A stretch of 64,000 bases of DNA from contig UQKL01000015.1 of the NCBI GenBank assembly GCA_900541695.1, positions 1 through 64,000 on the forward strand, written 5' to 3'. The number at the start of each line of letters is the position of its first letter. The stretch's first letter is position 1. This stretch comes from an uncultured Collinsella sp. (GTDB lineage Bacteria; Actinomycetota; Coriobacteriia; Coriobacteriales; Coriobacteriaceae). The position numbers were made by a program, and so were the translations under genes. This document shows, piece by piece, positions 39,955-47,976 of this stretch. The notes beneath the pieces were generated by a model. The model saw nothing but the letters and a program-made list of their open reading frames with translations. It was not told where the DNA came from and made no database searches.

Positions 39955-40638
39955 ATGTCCGATTCGAGCGACAGTTCTAAGCCGCGACCCAAGACCGCGG
40001 CCGTTCCACACTACACGGTGGGCGAGGAGATCATGAACTCCGTCACCCATGGTGTCGGCTGCCTGCTGGGTATCGCGGGCCTGGTGCTCCTGATCGTATT
40101 TGCCGCCCTGCGCGGCGGAGGCCCGGCCCACATGGCCGCGGCGATTGTCTATGGCGTCAGCATTATCCTCGAATATCTAGCCTCTACGCTCTACCACGCG
40201 ATTCAGCCCGCGCGCGCCAAGCGCGTGTTTCGCATCATCGACCACAGCTGCATCTACCTGCTCATAGCCGGCAGCTATACGCCGTTTTGCCTCATCACAC
40301 TCGCAAACGACGGCGGCCCTGCGCTGTTCTTTGCCGTATGGGCCATCGCCATTATCGGCATCGCCCTCGAGTGCTTTATGCGCGAGCGTCAACCGCACTG
40401 GGTAAGCGGCCTGGTCTACCTGCTGATGGGCTGGCTTGTCGTCTTTAAGCTGCCCGAGCTCGTGTCGCTGCTCAACCCCGTGGCACTTGCCCTGCTCGCC
40501 GTCGGCGGCGTGTGCTACACCGCGGGCGTGCCGTTCTATATCGCCAAAAACGTGCGCTATCTGCACAGTGTGTTTCACCTGTGGGTGCTCGCCGGCAGCA
40601 TCTTCCAGTTCATGGCGGTGATCCTCTTCGTAATCTAG
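39955..40638 (+). CDS. Hemolysin III (PAQR-like) membrane protein
   Basis: The 227-residue protein has seven membrane segments and the conserved metal-site residues of the hemolysin III/PAQR superfamily: STLYHAI, IDHSCIYLLIAGSYTPF and YLHSVFHLWVLAGS. The family is suggested to be metal-dependent hydrolases acting in the membrane; the name hemolysin is historical. The ATG at 39955 is chosen; GGAGG is 11 bases upstream, and a TTG at 39937 is a less likely start. It is followed after 109 bp by the CNNM-like gene. Confidence 0.9.
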   Translation: MSDSSDSSKPRPKTAAVPHYTVGEEIMNSVTHGVGCLLGIAGLVLLIVFAALRGGGPAHMAAAIVYGVSIILEYLASTLYHAIQPARAKRVFRIIDHSCIYLLIAGSYTPFCLITLANDGGPALFFAVWAIAIIGIALECFMRERQPHWVSGLVYLLMGWLVVFKLPELVSLLNPVALALLAVGGVCYTAGVPFYIAKNVRYLHSVFHLWVLAGSIFQFMAVILFVI

Positions 40639-40747
40639 CGACCATGCCTGCGCGCCCGCGTCTTCGTTTGGGCGCCGGCGCAATTGCCGTATCCGTCATC
40701 AACGTTTTACCCTGACGCCCGAATCTTGGAGGTTCGAGAAACTCCCG

Positions 40748-42121
40748 ATGGACATAACCATCTCCCTTATCACCACCCTTGTTTTGACCCTCATCAACGG
40801 CTACTTCTCTATGTCCGAGATGGCGCTCACCACGGCAAAGCGCGCCGTGCTGGAGCACGAGGCCGAGGAAGGCGACAAGCGCGCCGAGCGCGCCATTAAG
40901 CTGGCCGCCGATTCCGACCAGCTGCTCGCCACCATCCAGGTCGCCATCACGCTCGTGGGCTTCGCCTCGTCCGCCGTCGCCTCGACGAGCCTGTCCGACC
41001 CGCTCGCCACGTGGCTCATGAGCTTTGGCATCGCGCCGCTCTCTGCCATCGCACGCGGCCTGGCGCCGGTCATCATCACCGTCGCGGTCGCCTTTGTGTC
41101 CATTGTGATTGGCGAGCTTGTGCCCAAGCGCATCGGCCTCGCCAACGCCGAAGGCGTGTCCAAGCAGGTCGTGGGGCCGCTTTCGGTGTTTCAAAAGATC
41201 GCCCGTCCGCTCGTGTGGCTGACCGGCGCTTGCTCCGATGGTCTGGCCCGCATCCTGCGCATCAAGAGCGCCGACGACCGCCAAAACGTCTCGGAGGAAG
41301 AGATCAAGTACATGGTCTCGGAGCAGGATGATCTGCTCGACGAGGAAAAGCGCATGATCCACGAGATCTTCGACCTGGGCGACACCGTTGCCCGCGAGGT
41401 CATGGTGCCGCGCGTGGACACCACCATGTGCGAGGACGACGAGACGGTCGCCGACGTGCTGTCCGCCATGCGCCAGACCGGCTTTAGCCGCATCCCCGTC
41501 TATCACGAGGATCCCGACAACGTCGCCGGCATCGCGCACATCAAGGACCTGATCCAGCCTTCGCTCGACGGCAAGGGCGACCAGCCCATCGCCGACTTTT
41601 TGCGCGACGCCACCTTTGTGCCCGACACCAAGGACATCCTGCCGCTGCTGTCCGAGATGCAGACCTCGCACGACCAGATCGTAGTGGTCGTGGACGAGTA
41701 CGGCGGCACGGCCGGCATCATCACCATCGAGGACATCGTCGAGGAGATCGTGGGCGAGATCGAGGACGAGTTCGACCCCGACAACAAGTACCTCACGCGC
41801 CTTTCGCGCCGCGAGTGGCTTGTCGATGGGCGTTTTTCGTGCGATGACGCGATTGAGCTTGGTTGGCCGCTCGAGGAAAGCGATGATTATGAGACCATCG
41901 CCGGCTGGATTTTGGAGCTTTGCGACTCGGTGCCCGACATCGGAGAGGTGTTTGAGGTTGCGGGGTACAAGTTTAAGGTGCAGTCGATGCGTGGCCAGCG
42001 CATCTCGCTCATTCGCGTGATCGCTCCGGCCGAAACCGATAAGAAGGATTCCGAGCCCTCGGCAGATAAGCCGACGGCGTCGGGTGCGGGTTCTGCGGAC
42101 CCGCACGACGGCGACGAGTAG
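40748..42121 (+). CDS. CNNM/CorC-family transporter with DUF21, CBS pair and CorC_HlyC domains
   Basis: The 457-residue protein begins with a DUF21 (CNNM) membrane domain of about 3-4 helices (residues 1-185; NGYFSMSEMAL, IGELVPKRIGL). Two CBS motifs follow (about 205-320; REVMVPRVDT and VVVVDEYGGTAGIITIEDIVEEIVGEI). A CorC_HlyC domain (about 345-430) comes next, then a short acidic tail. Such proteins are linked to Mg or Co export and Mg homeostasis. The gene is followed 24 bp later by a small-domain gene, probably in one operon. Confidence 0.92.
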   Translation: MDITISLITTLVLTLINGYFSMSEMALTTAKRAVLEHEAEEGDKRAERAIKLAADSDQLLATIQVAITLVGFASSAVASTSLSDPLATWLMSFGIAPLSAIARGLAPVIITVAVAFVSIVIGELVPKRIGLANAEGVSKQVVGPLSVFQKIARPLVWLTGACSDGLARILRIKSADDRQNVSEEEIKYMVSEQDDLLDEEKRMIHEIFDLGDTVAREVMVPRVDTTMCEDDETVADVLSAMRQTGFSRIPVYHEDPDNVAGIAHIKDLIQPSLDGKGDQPIADFLRDATFVPDTKDILPLLSEMQTSHDQIVVVVDEYGGTAGIITIEDIVEEIVGEIEDEFDPDNKYLTRLSRREWLVDGRFSCDDAIELGWPLEESDDYETIAGWILELCDSVPDIGEVFEVAGYKFKVQSMRGQRISLIRVIAPAETDKKDSEPSADKPTASGAGSADPHDGDE

Positions 42122-42145
42122 GGCAAGGAAGAGTAGGGGAGAGTT

Positions 42146-42991
42146 ATGGCAGGCCTGTTCAACATCCTTAAGGTCACCGTCAGCGAGGACAAGATCTGCG
42201 CGCATGTGCTGGTGAACCCCGGCATGCCGCTCATGACCTCGGAGGACATCGAGGCCACGGCGCGCGTGTACTACCTGGTGCCCGCGATTGCCAAGCATCT
42301 GTGCCTGGGCGATTCCGGTCGCGAGTTCCAGGACTGCATGGGCCAGACCGAGCTTTGCCATCTGCTGGAGCACGTGACGGTCGAGCTCATGAACGAGACC
42401 GGTCTCGCTGGCAGCATTTCGTGCGGCCGCACTCGCGTGAGTGAGCACGATGAGCGTGTCTTTGAGGTCGAGCTTTCGTGTCCCGACGACGCGCTGGCCA
42501 TCGGCGCGCTGTCTTCGGCGACCTTTATGATGGATTGGGCCTATCTGCATGCCGACCAGCCCGCTCCCGATGTGGACGGTACGGTCGCGGGCCTGCGTAA
42601 CCTGGTACTGGGCATGCGTGCCGAGGCCGAGGGCAAGGACCCGCACGAGGCCGTCGCCGCCGCGAACGCCGAAGGCGAGGCCGGGGACACGACCGAGGGC
42701 GAGGCGCCTGCCGAGGTTGCCGCCGAGTCTGTCAACGATGCCCCTGCCGAGGCTGCCTCCGAGCCCGAGCCCGCGGAGCCTCAGGGCGTCCCGAGCTTTG
42801 ACGACGAGCCGCAGGAGGTAATCGATACCGAGGGCGCGACCGCCGAGAGCCATGAGGCCCCCGCTGCCGTCTACGGTGGCGCGGCGACGGCTCCGGTTGC
42901 CCCCGCGCACGAGGGAGCGCTGCCGCTCGTTGACGGCGCCGGTGAGGACCCGGCCGCCACAGTGGCCATGCCTGCCATGCCGCAGGAGTAG
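42146..42991 (+). CDS. Uncharacterised protein with cyanophycin-synthetase-N-like motif and acidic tail
   Basis: I do not recognise a named family with certainty. The first 165 residues are ordered and include FQDCMGQTELCHLLEHVTVELMNETGL, which resembles the (L/V)xEHVxLEL motif in the N-terminal domain of cyanophycin synthetases; no ligase domain follows. The rest (about 175-281) is an Ala/Glu/Pro-rich acidic tail, likely disordered. There is no signal peptide. It follows the CNNM-like gene by 24 bp, so co-transcription is likely. Confidence 0.7.
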   Translation: MAGLFNILKVTVSEDKICAHVLVNPGMPLMTSEDIEATARVYYLVPAIAKHLCLGDSGREFQDCMGQTELCHLLEHVTVELMNETGLAGSISCGRTRVSEHDERVFEVELSCPDDALAIGALSSATFMMDWAYLHADQPAPDVDGTVAGLRNLVLGMRAEAEGKDPHEAVAAANAEGEAGDTTEGEAPAEVAAESVNDAPAEAASEPEPAEPQGVPSFDDEPQEVIDTEGATAESHEAPAAVYGGAATAPVAPAHEGALPLVDGAGEDPAATVAMPAMPQE

Positions 42992-43070
42992 GCTCACCCG
43001 CTTATCACCATCATGTACCTGCGCCCTTACCGTACGCAGATGAGCAAGACGGCAAGCGCTGTGCTGCGGG

Positions 43071-43076
43071 TATAAT
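43071..43076 (+). promoter_or_regulatory. Consensus -10 box of the YtxH operon
   Basis: TATAAT matches the consensus fully and lies 51 bp upstream of the ytxH-like start codon. No clear -35 box is visible at 17 bp. Confidence 0.45.
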
Positions 43077-43127
43077 GGACAGCATTCAAACGGTGGGCGC
43101 CGAGGTGCCCGCAGGAGAGGAATGAAC

Positions 43128-43517
43128 ATGGGTAAGACTTTCAACTTTATCTCGGGTGCGCTCTTCGGTGCTGCCGCCGGCGCCATCATCGGCGTTGCCC
43201 TGGCTCCGCGCTCGGGCGCCGAGACTCGCGCCATGGCTGCCGATATCGCCAACGACGCCTGGGATAACATGCGCGACACCTACGAGCACGGTGCCGAGGA
43301 GGCCCGCGCTGCGGTCAACGATTTTGGCCCGATGGTCGACGCCAAGACCGATGACCTGCGTGCCAAGGTTGACCTTGCCCGCGAGCGCATGGACCAGCTG
43401 CGCGAGCAGCTCAACGACGCCATCTCGGGCGGTAACGTGACGCCCGCCGCCGATGTCGTGGTCGAGAACGCCGTCGAGGCCGACACCGAGGCCACGGAGC
43501 CTTCGACCGAGGCATAA
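43128..43517 (+). CDS. YtxH-like small membrane-associated protein
   Basis: The 129-residue protein has the YtxH pattern: a Gly/Ala-rich hydrophobic N-terminal segment (FISGALFGAAAGAIIGVALAP, about residues 5-25) followed by charged helices predicted to be coiled. YtxH-type proteins are general-stress-related and of unknown mechanism. The second ATG (43128) is preferred over the first (43122) because GGAGAGG is 7 bases before it and only 1 base before the other. Its stop overlaps the next start (TAATG). Confidence 0.8.
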   Translation: MGKTFNFISGALFGAAAGAIIGVALAPRSGAETRAMAADIANDAWDNMRDTYEHGAEEARAAVNDFGPMVDAKTDDLRAKVDLARERMDQLREQLNDAISGGNVTPAADVVVENAVEADTEATEPSTEA

Positions 43518-44272
43518 TGCGCGCCGGGGATTTTGTCGGCGCCAAGATCTATCGCAAGCCTACCGAGGATAAGCGCACCAAAAAAGACGGCACGCCGCGC
43601 AGCCCTAAAAAGCTCGGCAAGATTCACTTTCCGGTCTTTACCCCGGGCGGCACGCGCGTGGTGGGCTTTATGGTTCGCCAGTCCGATATCGCGGGTATGA
43701 TCGAGCGCCCCGACCGATTTGTGGCGCTCGATGCCATTGGCGTCTACGAGGGCGCCATCGCAGTTGACGACGTCAAGGGCACCTACGATGCCGCTGCGGC
43801 CAAACGCCTCGACATCAACCTGGACGATTGCATTATCTGGGTTGGCATGGACGTGCGCACGGAGTCGGGCGATGTCGTGGGCTATTGCTCGGATGTGGAG
43901 TTCAAGCCGCGTTCGGGCGTCGTGCAGACGTTCTACGTGACCGCCGGCACTGCTTCGAGTGTGCTGGTGGGCGACACGCAGATGCCGCCGACGATGCTGC
44001 GCGGCTATGCGGACGGCGCGATGATCGTTTCGGACGAGGTCAAGTCGCTCGGGTATTCGGGCGGCGCCGCCGCAAAGGCTGCCGAGGCAAGCGTCGTGGT
44101 GGGCGATAAGGTCAAGAAGGGCGCCAAGGTGCTCGATGACAAGGGTTCGGTCGCCGTGGACAAGGGCAGTCGCGCGTTGGGCAAGCAGCTCGGCAAGACG
44201 CGCGGTATGTTCAAGGCCTTTAAGGACGAATACCAAAAGGCGAGCGGGGGCTCGTCGAAAGCTAGTAAATAG
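43517..44272 (+). CDS. PRC-barrel domain protein
   Basis: The 251-residue cytosolic protein has a PRC-barrel-like first half (GKIHFPVFTPGGTRVVGFMV, FVALDAI; a second barrel around VGMDVRTESGDVVGYCSDVEF). A Lys/Gly/Ser-rich tail follows (KKGAKVLDDKGSVAVDKG). PRC barrels bind partners in RNA processing or photosynthetic reaction centres; here the role is unknown. The start shares one base with the YtxH-like stop, so the two products are made together. A hairpin follows. Confidence 0.8.
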   Translation: MRAGDFVGAKIYRKPTEDKRTKKDGTPRSPKKLGKIHFPVFTPGGTRVVGFMVRQSDIAGMIERPDRFVALDAIGVYEGAIAVDDVKGTYDAAAAKRLDINLDDCIIWVGMDVRTESGDVVGYCSDVEFKPRSGVVQTFYVTAGTASSVLVGDTQMPPTMLRGYADGAMIVSDEVKSLGYSGGAAAKAAEASVVVGDKVKKGAKVLDDKGSVAVDKGSRALGKQLGKTRGMFKAFKDEYQKASGGSSKASK

Positions 44273-44293
44273 CGACGTTCCAAATGATGGGAG

Positions 44294-44323
44294 GCAAGCC
44301 GGAGACCTGTTGCTCCGGCTTGC
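44294..44323 (+). terminator. Hairpin after the PRC-barrel gene
   Basis: GCAAGCCGGAG (44294-44304) pairs perfectly with CTCCGGCTTGC (44313-44323). Only a short T-run follows after four bases (GTTT), so termination may be partial. Confidence 0.55.
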
Positions 44324-44344
44324 TGCGTTTATGAGGGAGGGCAC

Positions 44345-45751
44345 ATGCGCCAAAACGGATCTAACTTAAACGGGCGCTCGGGCGCGCGTCCGACGGTGCG
44401 CCGCGATCTGGGGCAGCTGCCCAGCGGTCAGCGCAAGCGTCACCGTAAGCCCGGCGCGATGTATCTCAACCATAGCCGCGGCTTTAGCGACCGCAGCGCT
44501 CGCATCGGCAACGGCCGCACGCCCCGTCGTCCGTCTCGTCTGCCCTATGCGCTCATTGCCGTGGGTTGCGCGCTCGTGCTGTTTATCGCCGCCGTCGTGG
44601 GCTATGTCAACCGCAGCGTGGATGTCGTCCTCAACGGTCAGGAGACTGCAGTGCGCGTCGGCTCTACGCTGCAAAATCTCATCGACGACCAGGAGCTGAC
44701 CGATACCTACGACGCCGGGGACCTGCTGGCCGTTGACGACAGCGTGCTGACCCGCCATGGCGGCGAAAAGCTGTCGGTAAAGGTGAATGGCAAGCGCATA
44801 AAACAGGGCAAGTGGAAAAGCCGCGAGCTTACGGGCGGCGAGAAGGTGACGGTCAAAGACGGCCGCGACATGTACGAGAAGCACGAGGTCCAGGCGACGG
44901 TTATCGAGCCCAAGCTCAAGGTCGAGGGCACGGGTGCCATCGAGTACGTCAAGACGTGGGGTATCCAGGGTCGCTCTGAGGTGTGGGTCGGCGAGCAGTC
45001 GGGCAAGACGCAGGACCGTGGCGAGGTCGTGCCCGCCACCGATTGCGTAGTCGAGTGCGCGAGCGTGGCACCCAAGGGCAACGAAAAGTACGTGGCGCTG
45101 ACGTTTGATGAGGGCCCGAGCGGAGCGACCAAGCAGATCCTGCAGGTGCTCAAGGAAAAGGGCGTCACCGCGACGTTTTTCCTGTCGGGCGATGCGGCCG
45201 AGGCTTCGCCCGCCACGGCCAAGGCGATTGTCGATGCCGGCTGCGAGGTCAGCTCCAACAGTTACCGCGACGAATCGCTCAAGGGCAAGGACCGCGATGC
45301 GGTGCGCGAACAGGTTTCGAAGGGCACCGAGGCGATCAAGTCCGCGACCGGAACGTCGACGATGCTTTTGCGTGCTCCCTACGCAGCCTTTGACGAGCAA
45401 AACTGGATTGATGCGATGGACTTGGTGTCTGCCGTGGTCTCGTGGAATATCGATTCGGGCGACTGGCTGCTCAACGGTGCCGACGAGCAGGTCTCGACGG
45501 TGCTCGATTCGGTGACGCCAGGCAACATTGTGCTGCTGACCGATAACGATGAATGTGCCGAGCAGACGCTCGAGGCACTGCCGCAGATTATCGACGGGCT
45601 TATTGCCGACGGCTACAAAATCGTGACATTGAGCGATCTGGTCAAGACGGATACATCGTTGAGCAAAAAGCTCACCTCGCTGACGAAGGTCACCATGCCC
45701 AAAAACGCCGTGTTCCCCCAACTCGCCGAAGATGACGACACCACAGAGTAG
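44345..45751 (+). CDS. NodB-like (polysaccharide deacetylase fold) membrane protein, probably inactive
   Basis: The 468-residue protein has a basic cytosolic N-terminus, a membrane helix (about residues 69-89), a domain with a YabE/DUF348-like segment (VVLNGQETAVRVGSTLQNLI, near 94-113) and a NodB-type domain from about 247. The deacetylase motifs are altered. The catalytic TFDDGP is TFDEGP (253-258). The metal-binding HSxxH position reads NSYRD (about 305). The motif-5 LLHD reads LLTD (about 396). RAPY (343) is kept. Loss of both metal-binding His residues argues against metal-dependent deacetylation. A structural or glycan-binding role in the cell wall is possible. Confidence 0.8.
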   Translation: MRQNGSNLNGRSGARPTVRRDLGQLPSGQRKRHRKPGAMYLNHSRGFSDRSARIGNGRTPRRPSRLPYALIAVGCALVLFIAAVVGYVNRSVDVVLNGQETAVRVGSTLQNLIDDQELTDTYDAGDLLAVDDSVLTRHGGEKLSVKVNGKRIKQGKWKSRELTGGEKVTVKDGRDMYEKHEVQATVIEPKLKVEGTGAIEYVKTWGIQGRSEVWVGEQSGKTQDRGEVVPATDCVVECASVAPKGNEKYVALTFDEGPSGATKQILQVLKEKGVTATFFLSGDAAEASPATAKAIVDAGCEVSSNSYRDESLKGKDRDAVREQVSKGTEAIKSATGTSTMLLRAPYAAFDEQNWIDAMDLVSAVVSWNIDSGDWLLNGADEQVSTVLDSVTPGNIVLLTDNDECAEQTLEALPQIIDGLIADGYKIVTLSDLVKTDTSLSKKLTSLTKVTMPKNAVFPQLAEDDDTTE

Positions 45752-45785
45752 TCATTGGGGACGTGCTTAAACGACTGGTCGTTTA
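45752..45785. repeat. REP-like segment and small inverted repeat
   Basis: TCATTGGGGAC (45752-45762) matches the arm of the repeat at 37187-37255. It is followed by TAAACGAC-TG-GTCGTTTA (45768-45785), a perfect 8-bp inverted repeat that may act as a terminator of the preceding gene. Confidence 0.5.
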
Positions 45786-45903
45786 GGACGGTCTTAATCG
45801 CTTTGCCCCACTGTGCTCATCCGGCTCTATGTCACGGATACGTCAGCGTTTGGTATGCCTGCAATGTGCAGCGCATAAATTCGGTGCCACGGCGCGATGC
45901 TGA

Positions 45904-45912
45904 TGCTATAGT
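45904..45912 (+). promoter_or_regulatory. Extended -10 promoter of the Mg-transport operon
   Basis: TGCTATAGT fits an extended -10 box (TG at 45904-45905, TATAGT at 45907-45912). A weak GTGCCA lies 17 bp upstream. If used, the transcript has a 5' leader of about 205 bases before the MgtE-like gene. Confidence 0.45.
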
Positions 45913-45948
45913 TACTGCGGATAACAAGGGTCAAGAGAAAGGTTACAG

Positions 45949-45981
45949 GTGAAATCCAAACCTCGACCATACAGTCGATGA
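45949..45981 (+). CDS. Possible leader peptide MKSKPRPYSR
   Basis: A 10-codon frame starts at GTG 45949, 6 bases after AAAGG, and ends at TGA 45979-45981. It contains two Pro codons and four basic residues. The stop overlaps an ATG (45978) that opens a second 13-codon frame (MTPCRCFLRMHGV), an ATGA junction. Its place in the leader of a Mg-transport operon recalls proline-containing leader peptides such as MgtL, but the sequence itself is not conserved with those. Confidence 0.3.
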   Translation: MKSKPRPYSR

Positions 45982-45983
45982 CC

Positions 45984-46016
45984 CCATGCAGGTGCTTCTT
46001 GCGCATGCACGGGGTG
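45984..46016 (+). promoter_or_regulatory. Structured segment of the long leader of the Mg operon
   Basis: CCCATGCA near 45984 pairs with TGCACGGG near 46006, around an inner GTGC/GCAT-type stem. More GC-rich pairing (GCGGCGTGCCGCC) lies downstream near 46030. I could not fit the leader to the M-box riboswitch consensus. It may still be a regulatory RNA, given its length of about 205 bases and its structure. Confidence 0.35.
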
Positions 46017-46123
46017 TGAGCGTCGAGCGGCGTGCCGCCCGCGCATGCGAATACATATCTAAAAGTCCACGGACGGCGTGCCGGCATGGCCGCGGCCCGA
46101 AGGGATAATGATGGGGAGCACCA

Positions 46124-47968
46124 GTGAATTATCTGAGTGAGATGCTCAAACTGCCGGTCTTGGACGTCGATGGCGAAAAGCTCGGCGTTGTGAATGATTT
46201 TGGCATTGCTACCGGCGAAGTATTTCCGCACGTGACGTCGCTCGCGTTCCGCGGGCCCGGCAAGACGCCGTTTATGATCAGCTGGCGCAAATGGGTCGAC
46301 CGCATCGACGAGACGGGCGTACACCTTAAGTCGCCGGCAACCGAAATCCGTTTTTCGTACCTGCAGCCGACCGAACTCTTGCTCGCGCGCGACGTGCTCA
46401 ACAAGCAGATTGTCGACACGCAGGGCATGAAGGTCGTGCGCGTAAACGACATCAAGTTTTCCATGTCGGGCGAAAATCAGCTGCGTCTGCTGGGTGCCGA
46501 AGTCGGCGCCCGCGGCCTGCTGCGCGCGATCAGCCCCGCACTCGAGCATGTCGTCGAGAGCTTTATGAAGCACCTGGGCAAACCGCTCGGCGAGGACATC
46601 ATCGCCTGGTCCTACATGGACCTGCTCGACCGTTCGACTAAGAACATCCAGCTTTCGGTGTCGCACAAGACGCTCGGCGAGCTGCACCCTGCCGACATTG
46701 CTGACATTATCGAGCAACTCGACCCGCGCCTGCGTGCGCAGGTGTTCGCGCAACTCGATACCGCCCAGGCCGCCGAGGCCATCTCGGAGTTCGATGACGA
46801 CGAGCTTATGACCGAGATGCTCGAGGGTCTGTCCGACACGGACGCATCGTCGATGCTGGCCATGATGGACCCGGACGACGCCGCCGACCTGATCGACGAG
46901 CTCGATTACGAGAAGGCCGAGAAGCTTCTGCGCCTGATGGGCGTTCAGGAGGAGAAGGCGATTCGTAACCTGCTGGGCTATGAGGACAACACCGCCGGCC
47001 GTATCATGACCTCGGAGTTTGTCTCCCTGCCCGCCACGGCGACGGTCGGTGACGCCATCGAGGCGATCCGCAAGCTCGATGAGGACTTCGAGAGCGTCTA
47101 CTATGTCTATACCGAGGACCCGAGCGGCATGCTCACCGGCGTCCTTTCGCTGCGCACGCTCATCGTGGCCGACCGCGATGCCACGCTGGGCCAGCTGGCC
47201 TATCGCGACCTGGTGTATGTGTCGCCCGACGATGACCAGGAAGACGTAACGGACGAGATGACCAAGTACGACCTGGTCGCCATCCCCGTTTGCGACGAGA
47301 ACCGTCACATCTTGGGTATCGTGACCTTTGACGACGCCATGGACGTTATCGCCGAGGAGCACCAGGAGGACCTGCAGATCGCAGGCGTCGGTTCGGGCGA
47401 TAGCGCGTCCGACGACTCGACGAATGTGCTCAGCTGGTTTGTGCATCGCCAGTACTGGGTTGTCGTGTGGGGTATTGCCTCGTGCATCATGGCAACAGTG
47501 CTGGGAACGGCGCTGGGCTCTGCGCATCTGGTGGTGTTTCCCATGTGCGCCATGCCGCTCGTGTTGTTGGCTGCCTCGCGCATGGTGTCGTTCGTCAAGA
47601 ATTACTTCCTGGAGTACGACGGCCATGACGATGAGCCCAAGCCGTATCTGGGGTTCTTCTTCCAGAGTACGGGCATGGGCTTAATTCTGTCGCTCGTGAC
47701 CTACCTGTGCGCCCAACTGGTGCGCACCGCCGCGTTCCTCGACGCGCCTATGTTTGAGGAGCAACTCTTTACCGGCTGCTTTAACATCGCGGCCATCGTT
47801 TGTCTGATTGGCAACATGAGCGCCGTGATTTACCTGATGGTGCTGTTCTGGCGTGATGAGCACGACCTCAATACGTCGGGCACCGCCATGAACGTCATTG
47901 CCGTCATGATTTCGTGCGTGGCGTACTGCATCGCCGCGGTGCTGCTTGCCATGTCGGTCATGGGTTAG
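46124..47968 (+). CDS. PRC-barrel/MgtE-N/CBS protein with a degenerate MgtE-like membrane domain
   Basis: The 614-residue protein starts with PRC-barrel-like domains (about residues 1-165), then an MgtE_N superhelix (about 185-290; LHPADIADIIEQLDP, DDELMTEMLEGLSD, DDAADLIDEL) and a CBS pair (about 293-420; GRIMTSEFVSLPATATV, VAIPVCDENRHILGIVTFDDAMDVI). About five C-terminal helices begin near 437. The membrane part lacks the GGNxGxQ signature of the MgtE pore, so it may sense Mg and regulate rather than transport. The GTG at 46124 follows GGGGAG. The Nramp-like gene starts 8 bp downstream and is probably its functional partner. Confidence 0.85.
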   Translation: MNYLSEMLKLPVLDVDGEKLGVVNDFGIATGEVFPHVTSLAFRGPGKTPFMISWRKWVDRIDETGVHLKSPATEIRFSYLQPTELLLARDVLNKQIVDTQGMKVVRVNDIKFSMSGENQLRLLGAEVGARGLLRAISPALEHVVESFMKHLGKPLGEDIIAWSYMDLLDRSTKNIQLSVSHKTLGELHPADIADIIEQLDPRLRAQVFAQLDTAQAAEAISEFDDDELMTEMLEGLSDTDASSMLAMMDPDDAADLIDELDYEKAEKLLRLMGVQEEKAIRNLLGYEDNTAGRIMTSEFVSLPATATVGDAIEAIRKLDEDFESVYYVYTEDPSGMLTGVLSLRTLIVADRDATLGQLAYRDLVYVSPDDDQEDVTDEMTKYDLVAIPVCDENRHILGIVTFDDAMDVIAEEHQEDLQIAGVGSGDSASDDSTNVLSWFVHRQYWVVVWGIASCIMATVLGTALGSAHLVVFPMCAMPLVLLAASRMVSFVKNYFLEYDGHDDEPKPYLGFFFQSTGMGLILSLVTYLCAQLVRTAAFLDAPMFEEQLFTGCFNIAAIVCLIGNMSAVIYLMVLFWRDEHDLNTSGTAMNVIAVMISCVAYCIAAVLLAMSVMG

Positions 47969-47976
47969 GTGGTCGC

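Noticed and set aside
40610..43279. 889-codon antisense frame over the CNNM-like region
   Set aside because: Same reasoning; the plus strand encodes recognised DUF21/CBS/CorC and YtxH proteins.
45904..46123. M-box (ykoK) Mg riboswitch before the MgtE-like gene
   Set aside because: The GUUAGGUGAGGCUCCU core and the other conserved stretches could not be found by eye; a covariance search is needed to be sure.
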